A DNA stretch of 64,000 nucleotides, from assembly GCA_044226865.1 (NCBI GenBank), contig JBGAGE010000008.1:186001-250000 (forward strand), read 5' to 3'. The DNA comes from TMP-86 sp044226865 (GTDB taxonomy: Bacteria > Pseudomonadota > Gammaproteobacteria > Steroidobacterales > Steroidobacteraceae). A program made the position numbers and the translations under genes. The notes under the pieces were generated by a model that had not been told where the DNA came from, did no database searches, and saw only the letters and a program-made list of their open reading frames with translations. Shown here one piece after another: positions 20,924-29,271 of the stretch; the first letter of the stretch is position 1, and each line of letters begins with the position of its first letter.

Positions 20924-20953
20924 GATGTCCTCCACCGCAAGGTGGAGGACATC
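20924..20953. terminator. Bidirectional hairpin between acnA and class III phaC
   Basis: GATGTCCTCCACC and GGTGGAGGACATC pair perfectly over 13 bases around a GCAA tetraloop. It lies between two convergent genes. Neither side has a long T-run, so the hairpin may act with rho or simply protect the two 3' ends. Confidence 0.75.
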
Positions 20954-20990
20954 GCCTGCCTCGTTTCCCAACGTTGCGCGCTGGTCGCCT

Positions 20991-22040
20991 TCAGCCGTCT
21001 CGCGCGAGCAACCACCGCGCGATGGCAGGTCCCACCTCGGTTTGGGCGCGGCTGCTGACATACATCCCGATGTGCCCCACATCGACCGCCTTTTCCTCGT
21101 AGTCGCCACTGCCGGTCAGGCCGCGCAGCGCCCGGCTCGCATCTGGCGGCACCAGGTGATCGCGCAGCGCGTATAGATTGAGCACCGGGCAACGGATGTG
21201 CCGCAGGTCCACGGCTTCCCCGCCGATGACGAGGCCACCTCGCAGCAGGCGGTTTTCCTTGAAGAACCAGGTCATGAATTGCGCGAAGGCGCGCGCCGCC
21301 TGGTCCGGGCTGTCCTCGATCCAGCGCTCCATGCGCAGGAAATACTCGAGTCCCGCCGCATCCTGTGCGGCCTCGCCCAGGGCCAGATATTTCTGCTGTG
21401 TCAGCCGGAAGGGCATCAGCGACAGGTACACCGCATTGAGCAGGGACCCAGGCACATTGCCCGAGCGCGTCATCAACTCCACATCCACACCCCGCGCCCA
21501 CGCCGACAGGAGATTATCGGGGGTCTGGAAGTCCACCGGTGTCACCATGGTGATGAGATTGGCGATGCCTTGCGGGCGCTGCGCCGCGTAGCACAGGCTC
21601 AAGGTACCGCCCTGGCAAACGCCCAGCAGGTTGACGCGACCCGCCGCCGCAGCCGCCACGCGCCTGACGCATTCGTGCAGCCAGCGATGCAGGTAATCGC
21701 TCAATTCCAGGAAACGGTCGGCGGCGTCCGGATAGCCCCAATCGATCAGGTATACGTCCACGCCCGCATCGAGCAGGTTGCGGATCAGCGAATGGCCGGG
21801 CTGCAGGTCGAGCATCGTCGGGCGATTAACCAGCGCATAGCAGATGAGCACGGGCGTGCGCACGCGCGGGGCGGCTGTTGGGATGTAGCGGTACAGCACG
21901 CATTTGCCATCGCGCCAGACTTCGGTGCGTGCAGCCCCTGCCGCATCCCCGGGATCGCCCACGCGCTGCGCCGCGGCACGCAGCCGTGCGCGCAGATCGG
22001 CGTCCACAGGACCGCCAGCGGCCGTGCCGTCCTGGCTCAA
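20991..22040 (-). CDS. phaC: Class III polyhydroxyalkanoate synthase, catalytic subunit
   Basis: A 349-residue alpha/beta-hydrolase that polymerises 3-hydroxyacyl-CoA into PHA as a PhaC-PhaE complex. The lipase-like box is GVCQGG with the nucleophile C142; D294 in LRDHLVPP and H323 in VGHIGMYV complete the triad, at spacings like those of the Allochromatium enzyme. It is much shorter than the class I synthase at 24996-26726, as expected of class III. The ATG overlaps the phaE stop as ATGA, so the subunits are translationally coupled. Confidence 0.93.
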   Translation of the reverse strand: MSQDGTAAGGPVDADLRARLRAAAQRVGDPGDAAGAARTEVWRDGKCVLYRYIPTAAPRVRTPVLICYALVNRPTMLDLQPGHSLIRNLLDAGVDVYLIDWGYPDAADRFLELSDYLHRWLHECVRRVAAAAAGRVNLLGVCQGGTLSLCYAAQRPQGIANLITMVTPVDFQTPDNLLSAWARGVDVELMTRSGNVPGSLLNAVYLSLMPFRLTQQKYLALGEAAQDAAGLEYFLRMERWIEDSPDQAARAFAQFMTWFFKENRLLRGGLVIGGEAVDLRHIRCPVLNLYALRDHLVPPDASRALRGLTGSGDYEEKAVDVGHIGMYVSSRAQTEVGPAIARWLLARDG

Positions 22041-22780
22041 ATTCCCTGCTTCCGCCGCAATTCGCTCACCTGCTCGCGCAACTCACGTAGTTGCTGGTTC
22101 AAGGCGTCCAGCTCGGTGCGCGTCGGGTGATCGAAAAACTTCGCCCATAGCTCCATCAGCGCGTTCTGTTCGGACTTGAACGCATTCGCCGCGTTGGTGA
22201 GCGCACCCAGCAATTGCACGTATTCCGCGCCGCGCGCGGCCTGTGCATACGCCTTCTCGGCATTGTCGATCCACGCCGAGTACAGCTTCTGAGTCCACTG
22301 CGACGGATCCGACGGCGGCGCCGCCCCGGCCTGCATGCTGCCAATGAAGTTTTGCGCCGCACTTTGTCCCACCGCCGCCCAGTGCGCGGAGAGTTGCGAT
22401 TGCAGCCGCTGGCATTGCGCGGCCAGCTCGAACAAGCGCCGCGCAATCTGTTCCTGCTGCTTCAACAACTGTTCCAACGGCGAGGCGCCGGCCGCGGGCC
22501 CCGGGGGCGCGCCCGGATTGGCCATGCCGACTCCCGCGAATCGCGCCCAGGCCTGCGACATATCGGCGCCCGACCCAAGGATGGATGCCTGGAACCAGTC
22601 GCTCAAGGTCTTGGAGATGTCGGGCATGACTGGAACCGCCGGCGGCGTGCCTGCGGCGGCGCCCTGCCATTGGCTCATGAAGGCCTTGGTGAGGTTGGCG
22701 TATTGCTCAAAGGCCTGGCTGTAGCGCCGGTGCAGCTCCGATTCCAGGTCACCCGCCGGCCGATCGTGTGCGTTGGTCAT
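22037..22780 (-). CDS. phaE: Class III PHA synthase subunit PhaE
   Basis: A 247-residue helical protein that activates the class III catalytic subunit. It is rich in alanine and glutamine, contains the PhaE-like tract WTQKLYSAWIDNAEKAYAQ, and ends in a coiled coil (ALNQQLRELREQVSELRRKQ) typical of the family C-terminus. It overlaps phaC by four bases, which fixes the identity. Its promoter region is shared with the divergent phaR gene. Confidence 0.88.
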   Translation of the reverse strand: MTNAHDRPAGDLESELHRRYSQAFEQYANLTKAFMSQWQGAAAGTPPAVPVMPDISKTLSDWFQASILGSGADMSQAWARFAGVGMANPGAPPGPAAGASPLEQLLKQQEQIARRLFELAAQCQRLQSQLSAHWAAVGQSAAQNFIGSMQAGAAPPSDPSQWTQKLYSAWIDNAEKAYAQAARGAEYVQLLGALTNAANAFKSEQNALMELWAKFFDHPTRTELDALNQQLRELREQVSELRRKQGI

Positions 22781-22862
22781 AATGATGCATGCCTCTCCGT
22801 ATTTATTTGCGCCGCAGTAAAAGTGTGATGAACGGACTGATGTGACGCTGCTGGCCCTATTG

Positions 22863-22889
22863 TGCGCCGCATACTTTTGCGGCTATGCT
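22863..22889 (+). promoter_or_regulatory. Candidate phaR promoter with element shared with the phasin promoter
   Basis: GCATACTTTT (22869-22878), then five bases, then TATGCT (22884-22889). The same ten bases at the same distance from a TATACT box occur upstream of the phasin gene. TGCGCCGCA at 22863-22871 is a direct repeat of 22808-22816 on the phaE side. Transcription from this box would start near 22896, supporting the phaR ATG at 22918 rather than the earlier one at 22885, which lies inside the -10 box. Confidence 0.5.
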
Positions 22890-22917
22890 GGAACATCGTT
22901 GTTGCAAGTGTACTGCC

Positions 22918-23472
22918 ATGGCGGCTGAACGAGTCATCAAGAAATACGCCAACCGGCGCCTGTACGATTCCACCGGCAGCCGGCACGTGACGCTCGAGGA
23001 CATCCGCAAGATGATCGTCGGCGGCGAGAAGGTACGGATCGTGGACGACAAGTCCGGCGAAGACCTCACCCGCGCCGTCCTGCTGCAGGTGATCGCCGAG
23101 CAGGAGCAATTCGGCACGCCCGTGCTGAGCACGGAACTGCTCGAAGCCATCATCCGCTTCTACGGCAACCCCGTGCAGGAGATGCTCACCCGCTACATGG
23201 AACACAGCGTGGGCGCGTTGCTGCGTCAACAGCAGACCATGCGCGCGGAAATGGCCAAGGCCCTGGAAGGGCCGATGGCGCCGCTCGCCGAGTTCGCCCG
23301 CCAGAACATGGAGCAGTGGAGCAAACTGCAATCCACGATGTTGTCGGCCTTCGTGCCGAAAAAGCCCGCGCCCGCGAGCGCCACCGGCAACCAAACCGCG
23401 TCCGCTCCCGATTCCTCCCCCGAGGCCGGTTCGCCCGCAGGCACGCCGCCCGCCGATGAGCCGCGCGGCTGA
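22918..23472 (+). CDS. phaR: PHA synthesis repressor PhaR
   Basis: A 184-residue regulator. The N-terminus RVIKKYANRRLYDSTGSRHV followed by LEDIRKMIV is the PHB accumulation regulatory domain that binds DNA and also the polymer. The middle ILLQ-type segment and LLSTELLEAIIRFYGN-like sequence is the second conserved domain. In Cupriavidus and Paracoccus PhaR represses phasin and itself until granules titrate it away. I prefer the ATG at 22918 because the alternative 11 codons earlier overlaps a -10-like box. The C-terminal tail is low-complexity, rich in serine, alanine and proline. The SDR gene follows 32 bases later. Confidence 0.93.
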   Translation: MAAERVIKKYANRRLYDSTGSRHVTLEDIRKMIVGGEKVRIVDDKSGEDLTRAVLLQVIAEQEQFGTPVLSTELLEAIIRFYGNPVQEMLTRYMEHSVGALLRQQQTMRAEMAKALEGPMAPLAEFARQNMEQWSKLQSTMLSAFVPKKPAPASATGNQTASAPDSSPEAGSPAGTPPADEPRG

Positions 23473-23504
23473 GAGCGATCCCTTTCCCTCCACTCGAGTT
23501 TCCC

Positions 23505-24266
23505 ATGCAACTGCAATCCAAGACTGTCGTGATCACCGGCGCGGGCCGTGGTATTGGCCGCGCATTGGCGCAACGCTTCGCGCGTCACGGCGCCAATATC
23601 GCCTTGCTCGACCTGAACGCCGCCGACCTGGAGGTCAGCCGCTCGTTGTGCGAAGCGCACGGCGTGGCCGCGCGCCCCTATGCGCTGGACGTTTCAGCGG
23701 AAACGCAGGTGATCGACACCCTGAACCGGGTGGCGGCTGATTTCGGGAGGTTGGATGTGCTGGTGAACAACGCCGGCATCGTCAAGGACGCCATGCTGCT
23801 CAAGGTCAAGGATGGCGCTGTCATCGGCAAGATGAGCCTGGACCAGTGGCAGGCGGTGATCAACGTCAACCTCACCGGTGTCTTCCTGTGCGCCCGGGAG
23901 GCTGCGGAACGGATGGTCGCCCTGGGCAATGGCGGAGTCATCGTCAACATCTCCAGCATTTCGCGTCACGGCAATGTCGGCCAGACCAACTACACCGCCG
24001 CCAAGGCCGGCGTGGCGGCGATGACCGTCACTTGGGCCAAGGAACTGGCCCGGTTCGGCATTCGCGTGGGATCGATTGCACCGGGCTTCACCCGCACGGA
24101 CATCCTCTCCAGCATGAAGCCCGAGGTGCTCGAAAAGGTGGTCGCGCCCGTGCCATTGAAACGCCTGGGTGAACCCGAGGAGATCGCCCAAGCGGCGCAG
24201 TTCATCATCGAAAACGACTTCTTCACCGGGCGCTGCATAGACCTCGACGGCGGGCTGCGCCTGTAG
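23505..24266 (+). CDS. Short-chain dehydrogenase/reductase, FabG/PhaB-like
   Basis: A 253-residue NAD(P)-dependent reductase with TGAGRGIG near residues 11-18, NNAG, the catalytic S-Y-K set in SSISRHGNVGQTNYTAAKAG, and the C-terminal GRCIDLDGGLRL. It sits between phaR and the phasin gene on the same strand, suggesting reduction of a 3-ketoacyl-CoA for PHA supply. It is clearly less like classical PhaB than the product at 26755-27501, and has an insertion (LKVKDGAVIGKM) after the NNAG region. A true 3-oxoacyl-ACP reductase role cannot be excluded. Confidence 0.85.
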   Translation: MQLQSKTVVITGAGRGIGRALAQRFARHGANIALLDLNAADLEVSRSLCEAHGVAARPYALDVSAETQVIDTLNRVAADFGRLDVLVNNAGIVKDAMLLKVKDGAVIGKMSLDQWQAVINVNLTGVFLCAREAAERMVALGNGGVIVNISSISRHGNVGQTNYTAAKAGVAAMTVTWAKELARFGIRVGSIAPGFTRTDILSSMKPEVLEKVVAPVPLKRLGEPEEIAQAAQFIIENDFFTGRCIDLDGGLRL

Positions 24267-24410
24267 CGCGCGCTACCACGGCCGCACTACGCGGCGCAGT
24301 ATTTTCTACATGCAGCGGCAGATATTGTTCAATAGAACTTCGATTGTTATCATATAAAACAATAGGATATAGAAATCATTGCCGGTTCTTTCGATCTTCG
24401 AAAAAACCTT

Positions 24411-24438
24411 TTGCATTGCATACTTTTCAGTGTATACT
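24411..24438 (+). promoter_or_regulatory. Phasin promoter
   Basis: TTGCAT (24411-24416) and TATACT (24433-24438) are separated by 16 bases. The element GCATACTTTT at 24418-24427, five bases before the -10 box, is identical in sequence and spacing to that upstream of phaR. The doubled TTGCATTGCA resembles the TGC-rich sites bound by PhaR in other bacteria, so this is a likely PhaR operator. The preceding 140 bases are markedly AT-rich for this genome. Confidence 0.65.
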
Positions 24439-24479
24439 GCTCCCCATTGAGTTCAATCAACCTTTGCCCAGGAGCAGAC

Positions 24480-24848
24480 ATGGCCGACCGTAGTTTCGAC
24501 TTGAGCACGATGTTCGACGTCTACCGCGATGCTTTCGCGCCCGTACTGCGCGCCCAGCAGGAAGGTTTCAAGACCCTAGAGCGCCTGGCCCGTTATCAGT
24601 TCGCCGTCGCCGGTGACTACCTCGACTGGTCCTTGGCCCATGCCGGCGCCGCCGTGCACACCAAGTCGGTCGCCGACCTGGTTGGCCAGCAGACCGAGCT
24701 GAACACCAAGCTGGGCGACAAGCTGCGCACCCGCGCCGAGGAATTCAGCAAGATCGCCACCGAGACCCAGGGCGCCGTCACGCAGTGGTTCGATGCCAGC
24801 GCCAAGGCTGCCCAGAACGTGAATGAGAGCGTCAAGAAGGCCGCCTAA
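24480..24848 (+). CDS. phaP: Phasin family protein
   Basis: A 122-residue helical protein with no signal peptide, alanine-rich, with the phasin pattern FAPVLRAQQEGFKTLERLARYQ in its first half and a long amphipathic helix after. Phasins coat PHA granules and control their size. The ATG at 24480 follows AGGAGC at good distance. The gene has its own promoter and a strong terminator, so it is monocistronic, as expected for a very abundant protein. It lies between the SDR and the class I synthase. Confidence 0.88.
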   Translation: MADRSFDLSTMFDVYRDAFAPVLRAQQEGFKTLERLARYQFAVAGDYLDWSLAHAGAAVHTKSVADLVGQQTELNTKLGDKLRTRAEEFSKIATETQGAVTQWFDASAKAAQNVNESVKKAA

Positions 24849-24904
24849 GGCTGCCCCTTCCGCGATCAACCATATCCCCCGGTTCACCTCAAGTGAACCA
24901 ATCC

Positions 24905-24936
24905 AGGGAGCAAGGTCAACTTGCTCCCTTTTTTTT
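24905..24936 (+). terminator. Intrinsic terminator of the phasin gene
   Basis: AGGGAGCAAG and CTTGCTCCCT form a 10-base-pair stem around GTCAA, followed by a run of eight T residues. A second short hairpin, GGTTCAC/GTGAACC (24881-24899), directly precedes it and may shield the 3' end of the message. Confidence 0.92.
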
Positions 24937-24995
24937 GATTTGCAATGCGTGGCCGCGTGCGATCATGCGGCCATGGCTGCAGCCGTGAGGTCTCG

Positions 24996-26726
24996 ATGAC
25001 ATCGCCCGCCACACTACCCGCCGCGCAGGACCTGCAGCAGGTCATGCGCACCCAGCTTGCCGCCGTCACCGGCGGCCTCGCGCCCGAGGATTACATCCAA
25101 GCGTTCTGGGACTGGTACCTGCGCCTGGCCGCCGGCCCGGACAAGCAGACCGCCCTGATGCAAAGCGCTGCCAAGGCCATGGTGGATAACGTCTCCTTCG
25201 CCATGCAGGCGGCCACCGGCCAGACGCTGCCGCCCGCCCCGGAGGACAAGCGTTTTGCGGCTGCGGCGTGGAATCAATGGCCCTTCAATGTCTATGCGCG
25301 CAGCTTCCTCAACTGGTCGGCGCTGATGCAAGAGGCCGTTTCCAACGTGCCGGGGATCGCCCCGCGTTCCGAGCAACTCATGCAGTTCCTCGGCAAGCAG
25401 AGCCTGGATGCGGTGAATCCCGCCAATCACCTCGCCTGCAATCCGGAACTGCTGGAGGCCACGCGCGCCGAATCCGGACAAAACCTGGTGCGCGGCTTCA
25501 ATCACTGGCTGGAGGACATCGACCGCACCCTGACCAAGAAGCCGCCCGCCGGAGCGGAGAAGTTCAAGGTGGGCGAAACGCTGGCGGTCACCCCCGGCAA
25601 GGTGGTGCTGCGCAACGACTTGATGGAGCTCATCCAGTACCTGCCGCAAACGCCGCAGGTGCACGCCGAGCCCATCCTGATCGCGCCGGCCTGGATCATG
25701 AAGTACTACATCCTGGACCTCTCGCCCGCCAACTCCCTGGTGCGCTACTTGGTGGAGAAGGGTCACACGGTGTTCATGATCTCCTGGAAGAATCCCAATG
25801 AATCCGACCGAAACCTGGGAATGGACGACTACGTGCATCAGGGATTCCTCGCGGCCCTCAATGCGGTGAGCTCGATCGTTCCACGCGCCAAGGTGCATGC
25901 CGTGGGGTATTGCATCGGCGGCACGTTGCTGAGCATTGCCGCCGCGGTGATGGCGCAGAATCACGACCAGCGCCTGGCGTCGATCACCCTGCTCGCGGCC
26001 CAGACCGACTTCAGCGAACCCGGTGAACTGTCGCTGTTCATCAGCCCCAGCCAGCTGGACATGCTCGAAGCGGTGATGCGCAAGGCCGGCGTGCTCAGTT
26101 CCGACAAGATGGCGGGTGCGTTCGCCCTGCTGCGCGCCAACGACCTGCTGTGGACGCCGGCCATCAACAACTACATCAAGGGCAAGCGCGACAATCCTAA
26201 CGACTTGATGGCCTGGAACGCGGATGGCACGCGCATGCCCTGGCGCATGCACACCGATTACCTGCGCTTCTTGTACCTGCAGAACGACCTGGCGCGCGGC
26301 GAATTCAAGGTGGGCGGCGTTCCGGTGGACCTGAGCACCATCCAGACGCCGATGTTCGTCGTCGGCACCGAAACCGACCACGTCGCGCCCTGGCGCTCGG
26401 TATACAAGGTGCGCGGCCTGACGCGCTCTTCGGACTATACCTTCCTGCTCACCAGCGGCGGCCACAATGCCGGCATCGTCAGCGGCCCGGTGCATCCCAA
26501 GCGCCGTTTCCGCGAATCGACCTTTCACGACGCGCAGACGCAATTGTCGCCTGAACAATGGATGGATGCCTCACAGGCGCATGCGGGCTCCTGGTGGCCG
26601 TGGTGGCAGCAATGGCTGTCGGCGCACTCCAGCCGCAATGATGCGGCAGCGCCCGGAATGGGAAATCCGGCGGCCGGCTATGGCATCGTGACGGATGCTC
26701 CCGGAGAATACGTCCGCGCGCGATGA
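24996..26726 (+). CDS. phaC: Class I polyhydroxyalkanoate synthase
   Basis: A 576-residue single-subunit PHA synthase. The lipase-like box is GYCIGG with C306; D461 in ETDHVAPW and H490 in SGGHNAGIV complete the triad, equivalent to C319, D480 and H508 of Cupriavidus. The N-terminal domain has the usual FNVYARSFLNWSALMQEAV tract. I chose the ATG at 24996, preceded by GTGAGG; an in-frame ATG at 24945 immediately follows the phasin terminator and lacks a ribosome-binding site. phaB follows 28 bases later. Having this enzyme beside a class III synthase is uncommon. Confidence 0.94.
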   Translation: MTSPATLPAAQDLQQVMRTQLAAVTGGLAPEDYIQAFWDWYLRLAAGPDKQTALMQSAAKAMVDNVSFAMQAATGQTLPPAPEDKRFAAAAWNQWPFNVYARSFLNWSALMQEAVSNVPGIAPRSEQLMQFLGKQSLDAVNPANHLACNPELLEATRAESGQNLVRGFNHWLEDIDRTLTKKPPAGAEKFKVGETLAVTPGKVVLRNDLMELIQYLPQTPQVHAEPILIAPAWIMKYYILDLSPANSLVRYLVEKGHTVFMISWKNPNESDRNLGMDDYVHQGFLAALNAVSSIVPRAKVHAVGYCIGGTLLSIAAAVMAQNHDQRLASITLLAAQTDFSEPGELSLFISPSQLDMLEAVMRKAGVLSSDKMAGAFALLRANDLLWTPAINNYIKGKRDNPNDLMAWNADGTRMPWRMHTDYLRFLYLQNDLARGEFKVGGVPVDLSTIQTPMFVVGTETDHVAPWRSVYKVRGLTRSSDYTFLLTSGGHNAGIVSGPVHPKRRFRESTFHDAQTQLSPEQWMDASQAHAGSWWPWWQQWLSAHSSRNDAAAPGMGNPAAGYGIVTDAPGEYVRAR

Positions 26727-26754
26727 TCACCGCAATGAGACCAAGGGGATGACG

Positions 26755-27501
26755 ATGCAGGGAAAGAAGAAGATCGCATATGTGACAGGCGGGATGGGCG
26801 GCATCGGAACGGCCATCAGCAAGCGGCTGTGCCGCGAAGGCCACATCGTGGTTGCCGGCTGCGGCCCCGGCTCCAAGCGGCGTGAGAAATGGCTGGCGGA
26901 CATGCGGTCCGCGGGCTGCGACGTGCATGCCTCGGAGGGCAACGTCGCCGACTGGAACTCCACCGCCGAGGCCTTCGCCAAGGTCCGGCAGGAGGTCGGC
27001 GAGATCGACATCCTGGTCAACAATGCCGGCATCACGCGCGATGGCACTTTCCGCAAGATGAGCAAGGATGACTGGGATGCCGTGATCAACACCAACCTGA
27101 ATTCCCTGTTCAACGTCACCAAGCAGGTCGTCGACGGCATGCTCGACCGGCGTTGGGGCCGGATCATCAACATCTCCTCGGTCAATGGCCAGAAAGGGCA
27201 ATTCGGCCAGACGAATTATTCCACCGCCAAGGCTGGCATCCACGGCTTCACCATGGCGCTTGCGCAGGAGCTCGCCTCGCGCGGCGTGACGGTCAACACC
27301 GTCTCCCCCGGCTACATCGGCACGGACATGGTTCGCGCGGTGAAGCCCGAGGTGCTGGAGCAGATCGTATCCACCATTCCGGTCAAACGCCTCGGGGAAC
27401 CCGAAGAGATTGCCTCGATCGTGGCCTGGCTGGCGTCCGATGAGGCGGCATTCGCGACCGGCGCGGATTTCTCCCTCAATGGCGGCCTGCACATGGGCTG
27501 A
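26755..27501 (+). CDS. phaB: Acetoacetyl-CoA reductase
   Basis: A 248-residue SDR that reduces acetoacetyl-CoA to (R)-3-hydroxybutyryl-CoA, the PHB precursor, with NADPH. It matches Cupriavidus PhaB closely in YVTGGMGGIGTAI, VVAGCGP, REKWL, ASEGNVADW, SSVNGQKGQFGQTNYSTAKA and the C-terminus TGADFSLNGGLHMG. The ATG at 26755 lies six bases after AAGGGG; another ATG at 26749 is too close to it. It follows class I phaC, forming phaCB. No beta-ketothiolase gene (phaA) is present in the window. Confidence 0.95.
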   Translation: MQGKKKIAYVTGGMGGIGTAISKRLCREGHIVVAGCGPGSKRREKWLADMRSAGCDVHASEGNVADWNSTAEAFAKVRQEVGEIDILVNNAGITRDGTFRKMSKDDWDAVINTNLNSLFNVTKQVVDGMLDRRWGRIINISSVNGQKGQFGQTNYSTAKAGIHGFTMALAQELASRGVTVNTVSPGYIGTDMVRAVKPEVLEQIVSTIPVKRLGEPEEIASIVAWLASDEAAFATGADFSLNGGLHMG

Positions 27502-27506
27502 CTGCG

Positions 27507-28166
27507 GTGGCGCCTCCGGCCCCGCAGGTGGCCGTGTTCGATCTCGATGGCACGCTGACCTGGGGCGATTCTTTCCTGGGCTTCCTTACCGGCTATCTGC
27601 GCAGGCGTCCGGCGCGCTGGCTGCGCGCTTGGCGCCTGCTGCCCCCCCTGCTGCATTTTGCGCTGCGCCGCGACCGCGGCCTGCTCAAGCAGCGCATCAT
27701 CCAGGTTTTCATGGGTGGCGACGCCCGCGCCGAGATCTACGCCTGGGCCCACGAGTTCGTCGCAGCGCTGGAGAAGAGCGGGATGCGGCGCGAGGCGCTC
27801 GCCGCATGGCACCAACACCAGGCGCAGGGCGATGTCATGGTGCTGCTGTCCGCCAGCCCGGATCTGTACGTGCCGATACTGGGATCGAGGCTGCGCGCGG
27901 AGCGCGTGATCTGCACTGAAGTGCGCTTCGAGGGCAACAGGCTTGACGGCCAACTGCTCACCGCCAACCGGCGCGGTGAAGAAAAGCTGCGCGTCCTGGA
28001 AACGCTGCGCCGCGAATTCCCGCACAGCCGCTTTGCCGCCTACGGCAACGCGGCCTCGGACCTTGCCCATCTGGCTCGCACCGACGCACCGCTTCTGGTG
28101 AACGCGAATGCGGCGGCGCGCCGTGAAGCGTCGCGCTTGGGAATCAAGACGGCCGACTGGGCCTGA
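27507..28166 (+). CDS. HAD-superfamily phosphatase (IB subfamily)
   Basis: A 219-residue hydrolase with the nucleophile motif VFDLDGTLTWGDS at residues 10-22, the second motif VLLSASPDLYV near 112, and the third-motif region YGNAASDLAHLA. This is the HAD-IB pattern of phosphoserine phosphatase relatives and small lipid or amino-alcohol phosphatases; the substrate is unknown. Translation starts at GTG 27507, five bases after the phaB stop, so it may ride on the PHA transcript. Its stop TGA directly abuts the stop of the convergent DAHP synthase (TGATCA) with no terminator between. Confidence 0.85.
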   Translation: MAPPAPQVAVFDLDGTLTWGDSFLGFLTGYLRRRPARWLRAWRLLPPLLHFALRRDRGLLKQRIIQVFMGGDARAEIYAWAHEFVAALEKSGMRREALAAWHQHQAQGDVMVLLSASPDLYVPILGSRLRAERVICTEVRFEGNRLDGQLLTANRRGEEKLRVLETLRREFPHSRFAAYGNAASDLAHLARTDAPLLVNANAAARREASRLGIKTADWA

Positions 28167-29264
28167 TCAGGTCCCCACCGCCCGCGGCGCCGGCCGGCGC
28201 ACCCGTTCGCTGGTCAACAGGATCTCGTGCAGCTTCAGCATCAGCCGCTCGGTGGTATCCCAATCGATGCAGGGGTCCGTGATCGACACGCCGTACTCGA
28301 GCTCGGACAGGTCCTTCGGGATGGGCTGATTGCCCGCCTTCAAGTGGCTTTCCAGCATCAGGCCGACGATGGACTGGTTTCCCTCCAGGATCTGGTGCAC
28401 GCAGTTCTCGGCCACCAGCGGCTGCAGATTGGGGTCCTTGTTGGAATTGCCGTGGCTGCAATCCACCACGATGTTGGCCGGCAGCCCGGCGGTGCGCAGT
28501 TCGCGCTCAGCCATGGCCACGCTGACGGCGTCGAAATTGGAGCGCCCGCCGCCACCGCGCAGCACCACGTGGGCATACGGATTGCCGCGCGTGCGAAACA
28601 CCGCGGATTGCCCCTGCTGGGTGATGCCGAGGAAATGATGCGGACGGCGCACCGACTGCAGCGCATTGATCGAGGCCGCGAGTGAGCCATCCGTGCCGTT
28701 CTTGAAACCCACGGGCGTGGACAAGCCGCTCGCCATCTCGCGGTGGGTCTGGGACTCCGTGGTGCGCGCACCGATGGCCGTCCAGGTGATCAGTTCCGAC
28801 AAATACTGCGGCATGATGGGATCGAGCGCCTCGGTGCCCGCCGGCAGCCCCAGCTCCGCCACGTTCAACAGCAATTCGCGCGCCAGCATGATGCCCTTCT
28901 CGATATGGAAGGAATCATCCATGTCCGGATCGTTGATCAACCCCTTCCAACCCACGGTGGTGCGCGGCTTCTCGAAATACACCCGCATGACGAGGAACAG
29001 CGTGCTCTCCACGCGCTTGGCGAGCTCGCGCAACCGCTGCGCGTACTCGCGCGCCGCCCGCGTATCGTGAATGGAGCACGGCCCCACCACCACGAACAGG
29101 CGCGGATCGCGCCGGTCGAGGATGGCGCGCACCGTCTCGCGCGATTCGAACACGAACTGCGCGATCTTGTCGGTCTGCGGCAGCCGGTTCTTGATTTCCT
29201 CGGGCGTCGCCAACAGGTCGCTGGAGATGACGTTGACGTTGTAAAGATCTTTGCTCGTGCTCAC
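28167..29264 (-). CDS. Class I 3-deoxy-7-phosphoheptulonate synthase (AroFGH type)
   Basis: A 365-residue enzyme for the first step of aromatic amino acid synthesis. The family motifs are VVVGPCSIHD, RVYFEKPRTTVGWKGLIND, GARTTESQTHREMASGLS and VDCSHGNSNKDP. The product of 1041-2414 does the same reaction with an unrelated-subfamily enzyme; having both allows separate feedback control. The start is GTG at 29264, seven bases after the tryptophan dioxygenase stop, so the two are in one operon. Which aromatic amino acid inhibits it cannot be told here. Confidence 0.94.
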   Translation of the reverse strand: MSTSKDLYNVNVISSDLLATPEEIKNRLPQTDKIAQFVFESRETVRAILDRRDPRLFVVVGPCSIHDTRAAREYAQRLRELAKRVESTLFLVMRVYFEKPRTTVGWKGLINDPDMDDSFHIEKGIMLARELLLNVAELGLPAGTEALDPIMPQYLSELITWTAIGARTTESQTHREMASGLSTPVGFKNGTDGSLAASINALQSVRRPHHFLGITQQGQSAVFRTRGNPYAHVVLRGGGGRSNFDAVSVAMAERELRTAGLPANIVVDCSHGNSNKDPNLQPLVAENCVHQILEGNQSIVGLMLESHLKAGNQPIPKDLSELEYGVSITDPCIDWDTTERLMLKLHEILLTSERVRRPAPRAVGT

Positions 29265-29271
29265 GGTATGC

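Noticed and set aside
24945..24995. N-terminal extension of class I phaC from the ATG at 24945
   Set aside because: That ATG lies eight bases past the T-run of the phasin terminator and lacks a ribosome-binding site; 24996 is preceded by GTGAGG and fits family length.
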